Shown here piece by piece: positions 5,402 through 13,700 of a DNA stretch of 33,780 nucleotides. A program made the position numbers and the translations under genes. The stretch spans positions 48,171-81,950 of the forward strand of contig DNVQ01000031.1 of assembly GCA_003507475.1 (NCBI GenBank), read 5' to 3'. Positions within the stretch are counted from its first letter, which is position 1; the number at the start of each line of letters is the position of its first letter. Origin of the DNA: Candidatus Moraniibacteriota bacterium (lineage in GTDB: Bacteria; Patescibacteriota; Minisyncoccia; Moranbacterales; UBA9337). The notes under the pieces were generated by a model that was not told the origin of the DNA, did not search any database, and saw nothing but the letters and a program-made list of their open reading frames with translations.

Positions 5402-6118
5402 TTATCTTAAAAATTTATTAAATAAACCTATAATCTTTTCCAATATAAATTTTAGATTTACCGGGATAACTTCGCTTTTTATAACTTCTTCAATATCGAT
5501 TTTTTCCACTTCTTGAGGCTTTTCTTCTTCTATACCTATGGGATTATTTTCTATAGGTTTTTCCGCAATTTCTATTTTTTCGGGAGTTGGCTTAACTTCC
5601 TCGACTTTTTCTGAAATAATAAATTCTTCCTTCTTTTCTTCAACTACTACCATATCCCCCCATCCTTCATTTTTTCCAGTACCACTATAAACATAAACCA
5701 CTACCCCATCGCAAGCACTGTGAATCGGATCATTAAGATCAGCATTTCCACTTCCTTTTCCATTTAAATCTAATCCAGGATGAAAGCATGGGCTTTTCGC
5801 TCCAGCTACTTTTTTGGATTGGCTGTCATAATCCCAATATTCCAACCATTCAAGACCATAATGATGAAATGTAGGCATGACTATTTTTTCCAGTCCTCTA
5901 GGATCAGCGTAGTTATCCTTAACCCAGTCCTTAGATTTTCCTATGCAATACTCAGTAAACTTTTTTGGAGTATAGCTTAAAATATCAAAATGACAATGAG
6001 CATACCACTGACCATTGCCGGTTCCATTTTTGGCAATCATTTGATTTTTTTTAACTATATCCCCTACTTTAATTTTAATTCCCTCGAGGTGACCATATCT
6101 ATAATATTTTTTACTCAT
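5402..6118 (-). CDS. Circularly permuted M23 (LytM-type) peptidase, probable endolysin
   Basis: A 238-residue zinc metallopeptidase expected to cut peptidoglycan cross-links. The two halves of the M23 fold occur in reversed order. Residues 8-46 (YGHLEGIKIKVGDIVKKNQM then HCHFDI) are the normal C-terminal half with the HxH motif (H41, H43). Residues 111-160 (HPGLDLN with H113 and D117, DGVVVYVY, GWGDMVVVE) are the normal N-terminal half. All zinc ligands are therefore present. An acidic Glu/Pro-rich linker and an amphipathic C-terminal helix follow. The start is fixed by a 4-nt ATGA overlap with the preceding small gene, so the permutation is not a mis-called start. Confidence 0.75.
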   Translation of the reverse strand: MSKKYYRYGHLEGIKIKVGDIVKKNQMIAKNGTGNGQWYAHCHFDILSYTPKKFTEYCIGKSKDWVKDNYADPRGLEKIVMPTFHHYGLEWLEYWDYDSQSKKVAGAKSPCFHPGLDLNGKGSGNADLNDPIHSACDGVVVYVYSGTGKNEGWGDMVVVEEKKEEFIISEKVEEVKPTPEKIEIAEKPIENNPIGIEEEKPQEVEKIDIEEVIKSEVIPVNLKFILEKIIGLFNKFLR

Positions 6119-6276
6119 TTGTTTTTGCCATAATAATTATATTGTTTTTCAATGTTTTTAATTACTGGATATTTCACATTTGGTTTTTCAACTCTTTTCA
6201 TTAAATATAAAACCACAAACGATAACGTCGCTATCATCATAGATATTATAAATATAACTGCTAATATGTCTTCCAA
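6115..6276 (-). CDS. Small single-span membrane protein of the lysis cassette
   Basis: A 53-residue ORF starting at TTG 6276 (MEDILAVIFIISMMIATLSF, then a second hydrophobic stretch and a basic tail KPNVKYPVIKNIEKQ). One long or two short membrane segments cover residues 4-27. Its TGA overlaps the ATG of the M23 gene (ATGA), the pattern of translational coupling, which supports it despite its size and TTG start. ATG 6225 would give a shorter form. It lies between holin and peptidase, so a holin accessory or i-spanin-like role is possible. Confidence 0.55.
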   Translation of the reverse strand: MEDILAVIFIISMMIATLSFVVLYLMKRVEKPNVKYPVIKNIEKQYNYYGKNK

Positions 6277-6309
6277 AAATTTTTTACTAATATGATTAGT
6301 GGTTAATAA

Positions 6310-6768
6310 TTATTCCGCTTTAGCTTTATCAAATAAGCTAAATAACATTCCTCTTATTTTTTTCAAAATAATGCTGAGCGCGTCGATTTCTTTTATCCTT
6401 TTGCCAGTTTTAAAAGCTTGGATATTCCCGATTATTGAATAAACTTCTGATAAAACTAACATTGACAATATACTTTGAACAACTAGATTTAAATTAAACC
6501 CAGCGCCCTTTGCTCCCAATATCAAGACAAATGGGATTAATAATATTAAGGCCTTAGCTACTGCCCCCATTGTCATTCTTCTTGATGTGATAGAGTTTCT
6601 TCCATCAATTTTGTAAGAAGCCAAAATACCTGTAGCAAAATCTACAATCATCAAGATAGAAAGAGCGGAGATTGACCAAGATGTTTGCTCGGGTATTCCT
6701 ATGGCTATCAGAAATGCCGGGATATATAGTAGATTTTTAATCCAAATTATTGTTGTACAATTTTCCAT
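6310..6768 (-). CDS. Phage holin, holin_4-type
   Basis: A 152-residue membrane protein with hydrophobic spans at about residues 10-27, 33-53, 70-85 and 92-112. The segment LMIVDFATGILASYKIDGRN followed by a basic SRRM resembles the D-x-x-T/TG-I-x-A-x-x motif of the phage_holin_4 (toxin-secretion/lysis holin) family, and SEVYSIIGNIQAF matches its conserved E-x-x-S-I-x-E/G-N region. It would form the lesion that lets the lysin out at the end of infection. It begins 27 bp after the tail spike gene with an A-rich AAAAATATG start. Confidence 0.75.
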   Translation of the reverse strand: MENCTTIIWIKNLLYIPAFLIAIGIPEQTSWSISALSILMIVDFATGILASYKIDGRNSITSRRMTMGAVAKALILLIPFVLILGAKGAGFNLNLVVQSILSMLVLSEVYSIIGNIQAFKTGKRIKEIDALSIILKKIRGMLFSLFDKAKAE

Positions 6769-6794
6769 ATTTTTGTTTTTTATAGTTATAATGT

Positions 6795-8090
6795 TTATAA
6801 TATTGTTACAATGCCACTACATAATTGCTTATCAGTAACTCCCCAAGTAAAAGGCACAGTATTCGTCAAATCTACAAATGCTGAATAAGAAGAGGCAGAA
6901 TTAACACCATTAATTCTAAAAGAATTAGGAGTTATAAAAAAACACGAAGCTAAAAAAGTAGCAACTCCACCTTCGAGAAAATACATCATAATGTTATTTT
7001 GATATCCCTCACCAACCATAGAAATTGGTATTGAAAAATTAGCTCCTCCAGCACTAACAGAAGAAGTAGAGCCTAGTGTAAACGCATATGAAAATTTAAG
7101 TTTATTTCCAAATATACTATATCTTCCTTCAATCGTCCCATTACCAACAACCATACTATTTAGAACTGGAGTATATAGTAATTCTCTCGTTTCATAAATC
7201 GGTCTTTGAATCAAATTAGAAGCGGTGAAAGTCGGCACTGTCCAAGTATATCCAGCACCAGCTGAAAGAGTGGCTGCGAATCTTCCAATATTTTCTACTT
7301 CATCGGTAGTGGTAAAATCTGCATATCCAGCACAGTGTTTTTCGTTGGTAGTTGTAGTAGAAAAATCACTGACTAAATTAGCATAAGGAATACGAGCAAA
7401 CGAAAGTCCTACTGCTGAGCTATTTGAATCCCAAACAAGATAAGTAAAATAATCTATTTCTTTAGTGGCAAGTTCGGCGCTTCCAGCGTTCATCCAGTTT
7501 GTTCCGTCGGCCAAAGTTCGAGATAATGCGGAAGTAATATTTCGCACAGTGTCTCCTATTCGACAATACACCGGATCATTTGCCGTCGGGTCTGATCCTG
7601 CCAATGTTTTAATAGCAACATTTAATCCCGATCCGGTATCTGTTACAGTAAATTTACCATTCAATAAAAATCCTCTTGGAGCATTAATTACTGATTGAAT
7701 TGTTTTATTTGGAATATTATGCGTTCCATCCTGATTATGCTCAACTAAAATTCCATCCATTAAATCATTCCAAAGTTTTTTATCAATTAATATTTCTACA
7801 ACTGATCCTCCTGAATGAGCTTGAGCTGTTCCCCCTACTCCACGAATACAATTAGTTACAGTATTATTTTCACCCATAATACCTATAATTCTTTCCATTT
7901 TTCCGGGGGTTTGAATTCCACCAGCATCAACTCTATTAATTGTTATTATTACTGCTGTATCAGTTGGAATATCTAAAGCAGAAACCAATTCAAAACTTGC
8001 CGCATCAGCATTTGGTATTCCATTACTCCCAAGTTGCCATCCAGTATTAGAAGTTACTTTTTTAAATTTGTCTGTATTTTGTGCTGCCAT
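6795..8090 (-). CDS. Tail spike/fibre-type receptor-binding protein
   Basis: A 431-residue, beta-rich, glycine- and threonine-rich protein. Residues about 30-100 (SALDIPTDTAVIITINRVDA, ERIIGIMGE, GGTAQAHSGGSVVE) look like the attachment module often seen in front of tail fibres, followed by LVEHNQDGTHNIP, a repeat-like motif frequent in phage fibre proteins. The C-terminal 150 residues have the alternating pattern of a jelly-roll or C1q-like head (YSIFGNKLKFSYAFTLGSTS). It lies between the nozzle-like gene and the holin, the expected place for a distal tail protein. Host receptor unknown. Confidence 0.65.
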   Translation of the reverse strand: MAAQNTDKFKKVTSNTGWQLGSNGIPNADAASFELVSALDIPTDTAVIITINRVDAGGIQTPGKMERIIGIMGENNTVTNCIRGVGGTAQAHSGGSVVEILIDKKLWNDLMDGILVEHNQDGTHNIPNKTIQSVINAPRGFLLNGKFTVTDTGSGLNVAIKTLAGSDPTANDPVYCRIGDTVRNITSALSRTLADGTNWMNAGSAELATKEIDYFTYLVWDSNSSAVGLSFARIPYANLVSDFSTTTTNEKHCAGYADFTTTDEVENIGRFAATLSAGAGYTWTVPTFTASNLIQRPIYETRELLYTPVLNSMVVGNGTIEGRYSIFGNKLKFSYAFTLGSTSSVSAGGANFSIPISMVGEGYQNNIMMYFLEGGVATFLASCFFITPNSFRINGVNSASSYSAFVDLTNTVPFTWGVTDKQLCSGIVTIL

Positions 8091-8113
8091 ATTTTTTTTA
8101 TTTTTAAAATTAA

Positions 8114-10072
8114 TTATTGTTTATAAAAATTAGAAGGTGTTTTCATTTTCTTAATCATTCCTTTTGCTAAAACTTTGAGTATTGTAAAATCTGCATCAGC
8201 CGAATTAGAATAAATATGAAACTGAATAGCTCTTAATGTTTTTTTTACTTTTCTGGCGCTTGGCACTGATGCTTGACTATAAGTTACTGGGGCATCTTCC
8301 TCATCTTTAAGTGTTATTTCTCCCAAATCCCCTGTCCAAAATTCAATAGTCTGAAGATTTCCTGTAATTTGTTTTGTTGCGATAGATGAAAAATTTCCTT
8401 TTTGACTTAACCCCAAAATTTCAAAATATATAGTTCCAGCTGGTCTTCCTAATTCCACTAATGCCTCTTGAATTTTAGCGAAAACAGTCGGATCATCATC
8501 TACTGGAATCAATCCCGACATCCACGATTGATAAAATGGCTTTCCAAGATCTCCTTTTATATTTTTAGAAATTTCAATCAATTTATCTCCATTATTTGGA
8601 ATTCCTAATAATTTAGTCGTTCCATTACTTTCTGTAATTTCTAAAAATGATTTAAATCCAATTGTCCATTTCCAAAGCCATTCATCTTGTTCAGTATCCA
8701 AACCAAACATGATGTCATTGCCATTTCCACTTTCTGAGGCTGTCCAAAATAGTTTGGAGTCGTACCAAATACCGGCCATATTTCCAATGTTTTTTAACCC
8801 CTTAAATGATGGGCGAATATTGCCAGATAATTCTCCAGTTGAAAGAATGTTTTGAACATTTACCTTATTATTCAATGAGAACATTCCTCTACTGTTTGGA
8901 ATATAAAGTGAGTCGTTAGCATCAATTACTCCAAGCATTGCCACTGTTCCTATTGGTCCAGGTAGTTTGACTGGATTAGGCACTATAATCGTTGTGTCGG
9001 CTATCGTTGTTACTTCTAGAGATATTTGCCAAATAGATCCGATACCGGCCTTATTGCGCGTTAATACAGTCGTGACGCTATCACCCTTACCATTTCTAAA
9101 GTGTCCAACCCATTCTAGATTTTCTCCAGTTCCGTCTATTAATGGTTGATAACCTCCACCATAAAATTCCGAAAATACTCCCAAATCCGTTCCAGTTCCG
9201 CTCCAATATACAAATTCATTTGTGATTCCCCATAATCTTGATCCGCTATCTGCAATCATTTTAAATACTGGTGCGCCAGTAGTATCTCCTTCAGGACAAG
9301 AAAAATATGGGTTTTGGACAAAAGTTCCATCATCTTTAAAGCTTAATCCAGTAGTTGAAGTTTCTGCTAATAATAACTCCTTACCGCTTTCATCTGCATA
9401 ATAAATTTGATATCGAGCTGCACCCGTGACTGCAGACCAAGTCAATGTTAAATATTCACTAGAACCTGGTAGCCAAGCATTTCTTGGTTTATTAGTGCTA
9501 AGATTTACTTCTGCACTTCCTTGAGTTTCTCCAACTTCATTTAAAGCGGTTACCTTGTAATAATTATTATAGCTACCAGCAGTTAAAACATTTCTAGTTA
9601 GTCCTAATCCAGTCGGCGCGGATAGAGGTGTATATCTAGTTAGATTAGTTCCGTTATACCTGGTTAATCTATCTTTTCCATTAGAAATATATAGTTGCCT
9701 TACCGATTGAACAAAATTATATTTTGTGGCAGCAATATCAAAAGTTGCTCCTGTAATTTCTGTCCAGTTTTCCTGATCAACACTTTTATATGCCTTTCCA
9801 TTGGCACCGATAGCAATTTTTTCTTGAGTACCATCTACATTTTCATATATTCCACATGCTACAAAATTGCCTGGCAATTGACTTCCATAATAAGCAGTTC
9901 CCCATCTTGTTTTCCAGCGTCCATCTTGGACCAAAATTAAATTCAAAGCCTCTTTGGCAAATTTTGCGCCCAAAATCACATCATCCAATAATGATGCTAA
10001 GCCCTTGAAAGTATCAATAATTAATTTCCAGGGTATTTTAGATTTAATTCTTCTTCTTGGAAGTATTTTCAT
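8114..10072 (-). CDS. Beta-propeller/FnIII tail nozzle-like protein
   Basis: A 652-residue structural protein. After a basic helical N-terminus come repeated beta-sheet blades (YISNGKDRLTRYNGTNLTRY type). A fibronectin type III-like module lies at about residues 150-245 (PTGLGLTRN, YYKVTALNEVGETQGS, LTWSAVTGAARYQIYYADES). More blade-like repeats follow to residue 500 (SRLWGITNEFVYWSGTGTD, DSLYIPNSRGMFSLNN, KLFWTASESGNG). The C-terminal part is a beta-sandwich. Position between adaptor and spike fits the gp12/nozzle position of podoviruses. This function is inferred from order and fold pattern. Confidence 0.6.
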   Translation of the reverse strand: MKILPRRRIKSKIPWKLIIDTFKGLASLLDDVILGAKFAKEALNLILVQDGRWKTRWGTAYYGSQLPGNFVACGIYENVDGTQEKIAIGANGKAYKSVDQENWTEITGATFDIAATKYNFVQSVRQLYISNGKDRLTRYNGTNLTRYTPLSAPTGLGLTRNVLTAGSYNNYYKVTALNEVGETQGSAEVNLSTNKPRNAWLPGSSEYLTLTWSAVTGAARYQIYYADESGKELLLAETSTTGLSFKDDGTFVQNPYFSCPEGDTTGAPVFKMIADSGSRLWGITNEFVYWSGTGTDLGVFSEFYGGGYQPLIDGTGENLEWVGHFRNGKGDSVTTVLTRNKAGIGSIWQISLEVTTIADTTIIVPNPVKLPGPIGTVAMLGVIDANDSLYIPNSRGMFSLNNKVNVQNILSTGELSGNIRPSFKGLKNIGNMAGIWYDSKLFWTASESGNGNDIMFGLDTEQDEWLWKWTIGFKSFLEITESNGTTKLLGIPNNGDKLIEISKNIKGDLGKPFYQSWMSGLIPVDDDPTVFAKIQEALVELGRPAGTIYFEILGLSQKGNFSSIATKQITGNLQTIEFWTGDLGEITLKDEEDAPVTYSQASVPSARKVKKTLRAIQFHIYSNSADADFTILKVLAKGMIKKMKTPSNFYKQ

Positions 10073-10075
10073 AAA

Positions 10076-10693
10076 TTAAGCTAATTGTTTATATCTCATT
10101 TTTTTAAGCTCTTCATTGGCCGCTAGCATATTTGCCTCGTAAAGACTCTCATCTTCGTCATCAAGAAATAGTTTGGCCACCACGAAATATTGAATAAATT
10201 TTGGTTTTTTCATTTTTATCGGCGTGAGCTCCTCGCCTGTTACATATCGGGGATGTTTTTCAAGACAAGGCAAAATATATGTACCAGCGATAGCCGGAAG
10301 GGTTCTGATATTATCGCCTTCTTGCCAGAAAACATTTCCAGATGTTTGCCCTTGCTGTTCAAGTTCCACTCCTTCACTTGCATCAATCTCACTATAAGTA
10401 ACGTTTCCAATTAAAAATTGAGCTTTTTCAAAACCCTTTTGTCCGAATTTTTTAATGAAAGATAAAAATGTTTCAGGCAATTCGTCAGTTCCTGTTCCGC
10501 CAAAAATAAAAGTCAATTTTGTTTTTAGTTCATCCCAGCAATATCCTTCGTCAACGCAACTCTCATATTCATCGATTGCATCATCCACATAGTCAAGTCT
10601 TACTAACATTTCTTCGTTATCAGATCCTTCTGGATAACTTGTATCTTTGGCATATTCTCGATGAATTTTTTTTAATAATTCGCTTATTAGCAT
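10076..10693 (-). CDS. Head-tail adaptor-like protein
   Basis: A 205-residue protein with a helical N-terminal part, a beta-rich middle and a helical, acidic C-terminus (LFLDDEDESLYEANMLAANE). This layout, and its place between the internal virion gene and the nozzle-like gene, fit the adaptor that bridges portal and tail tube in podoviruses (T7 gp11-like). I see no diagnostic motif. It starts with AAAAATATG 18 bp downstream of the giant virion gene. Confidence 0.45.
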   Translation of the reverse strand: MLISELLKKIHREYAKDTSYPEGSDNEEMLVRLDYVDDAIDEYESCVDEGYCWDELKTKLTFIFGGTGTDELPETFLSFIKKFGQKGFEKAQFLIGNVTYSEIDASEGVELEQQGQTSGNVFWQEGDNIRTLPAIAGTYILPCLEKHPRYVTGEELTPIKMKKPKFIQYFVVAKLFLDDEDESLYEANMLAANEELKKMRYKQLA

Positions 10694-10711
10694 ATTTTTA
10701 TATTTATAAAT

Positions 10712-13700
10712 TTATCTTCGTCTTCTTTTAACTTTTGTAATTCTCCTTTTAGTAAATCTGGTTGGCATTCTATACATTCTCGGCTTGCTCTTAAATCCGT
10801 TAAGTAATGCATTTATTTCCAAAAAATCATTATCTACCAACGGATAGCGATATTTCTCCTCGAGTTTCTTGCCTGTACCTGATCCGCTACTAGATGAAAG
10901 TTTTTCCTTACCGTCTTTCCCAATTTTTACTTTTTTAAGATATGTCCGCTCCTCCTTGCTAATAATTCCTGCATCATATAAATTATCAATTACACCATTG
11001 GAGGCCAGAATTTTTCCACCTATACTTTCCTTTCGATTTTCCCAAATATTATCGAGCACGGTTTGATGATCGGCTTCTTGTGACAAAGCTGAAACAAAAT
11101 ATTGCGACTTGACATCATCAGTTTGATTAGCGGCAAAATCATATTCGATATCGTCTTTTTCTAATCCCATTTTTTGGAAAATTTGGCTTTTAACCTCATC
11201 GGGAATATTTTTATAAGTATCATCTTCTCCAAATATTTTACGAGCCGTATCAATTTTATCGTTTTCAAAAATATATTTATCCATTCCTTGTTTAGTATTT
11301 TCCTTTGTATATTTATCGAGTCCAAAGGCGTTAATATAAATATCTGAATCATAGTTAGCTTCGCCATTAGCAACCAAATCGATAGCTACTGCTCTTCGGG
11401 CTAGCTCCTCAGTTTTAAATGTTTTTGTGTCAGCGAGAAGATTGGGGACATAATAATTTCCATCTTCGAGTCCGAAAACTCCACCTCCCAAATCACCTAG
11501 CCCCTTAGTAATCTTGCCTAACTTTACCGCTTTTTTAAGTTCTTCCTTTGTGTTATCTGATGCGCGCGAAGACATTACCTCATCAAAATATTTATTTCCT
11601 CCAATTTTAAATTTCTCAGTTTGTTCTTTACTAAGCGGAGTTTGCTTATTATCGAAATAATCCTGCATTTCTCCAAAAGCGTTTTTTCCAAACATTAAAC
11701 CTCTCAATGTATTTGAGAGTGTTGCTTCTACTGGAGTCATCACTTTGCCAGTTTTGTTTTCAACATATCCATTTAATAAAGATTTCGCTCCGCTGTAGGT
11801 TTTTTCAAGTTGTTTTCCTCCGTAAGGCAATATAACTCCGGTTAACGGATTTTTAACTGCACTAAACATCGGTAATCCGCCAGTCCCAAATCTAGTAGGA
11901 TCTCCTTCTCCAAAAAGTTCTTTTCTCGGAATATTCATAAATTTAGATAACGTCGGAAAACTCTCCTCATTCACTCCAAATCCATACTCAGGATACATAC
12001 TCGCAAGAGTTTGTCCTCCTGGAATATTAGAGATAACTTCTCCAGCTATTCTTCCCCCAGCTTTTAAAGATCCTTTAACTTTGCCGTCTTCACCTTCGAA
12101 TTCCTGATAAGCATCTACCATTGCATTGATAGGATCAAAAGATACGTCTGAACCCCTAACTTCATTAACTACTCGATTCATCAAATAACTAGCCACAGTA
12201 AATTCCAACATCTTTTTTGCAACAACTAATTTACTAGGGTCATTTTTAGCGATATCTTTAAGCGCGTACCATTGATTGGCCACTTCCAATTGAAATGGCG
12301 CAACTAGTTGAAAAACTTTTGATTTTTGCGCTATTGGAACCTCTCCTATGCCTCTACCAGCTACCATTTTTCTTGTCCAATCATCCGCATATTTAATAGG
12401 ATTAGACACGCCTTCAGATAAAGCTTTTTGATAATGTGCATTCCATATAAATTTAGTTCCAATTTTATCCCCTATTCCAGTCATCCAAATCGCAAACTTT
12501 TTAGTATTAGCTAAAACTCCTTCATTAAATTTGTCATAATCATTAAAATATCTCTCATTAACAAATGCCGATTTCTTAATAGGAGTATTTTTTTTAAATA
12601 TTCCTGCTAAACTATTACCAATAGCCTTGGCTGAGTTTTTAACTCCAGCGCTTGCAAATCCTTGAGGAATATTAAAATATTGAGCTAAAGAGCTAGAGGC
12701 ATTTCCAAGCACAGCGTTGGCCTTAAATCTACTATTGGCCCAACTAACTACACTCAGAGCTTTTCTTCCAAATAAATTTTCTTGCAGTCCTCGATCTAGT
12801 GGATTTGTTTTCCCTCCCAAATCTCTCGAAAAGTTTTTTATAAATACCAAAAAATTATTTAACTTATTTTCCGATAATTCTGCGTTAGCTTTAAAACCCA
12901 TATTGTTCAAAGCGTTTTCTTTATTTTTAGCAGTTTTGTTTTTTATATAACTTTTTACTTTTTCGTAATTATTTAAAGCGGCCAAGTCTTTGCCCATCCA
13001 ATCAGCTTGAGCTTCGGAAATTTTATGATCCGTTAAAATCTTTTTAATTTGAGCGATATCCGTTGAATCAGTAATTTGCTGAATTGGATCTAATTTTTGA
13101 CTTAGCTCTTCTGATAGTCCCCTGCTCTCATGGAAAAACTCCCCAGCACCAAGAGCGCCCTTAGTTTCATCATCTACCCCTTTAAATTTAGATATAAAAG
13201 GATCGACATGCTTGGCGTAAGCATGATTTTTTATATAATCCAAATATCCCTCCACTGCCCCAAAATCATTAGCGTCACCTTTTCTTTCCTGGCCAAAAGA
13301 TAACCATTTTGTTTTTGGATTAGTCACATCAGATGAAGCCGCTAACGCGGGATCTATACTGGCAGAAGTTTCGAACATATTTTTTAGTCCGGCAATTCCC
13401 TCCAAATCTTTACCATGTCGATAATAATCTTTTCTTTCTGGTATTATTTTTGTGCTTTCAGGATATAGTGGATGAGTCGGAAAAAAATATTCCCTTACTG
13501 CATTTAATTCTTTTAGTAGTTGAGGATATTTATTTTTAAACCATTTATCAGCCTCGATAATATTTCTCCATTGTTTAGGGAATTGCTGTCGCAATTCATC
13601 TTCTCCAAGTTTCCCTTCACCAAATAAAACCACTGCCATATCTTCTTTACTTCCCTTTTTAATACCTAATTTTTTAACAATATTTTCTTCTAATTCGTTT

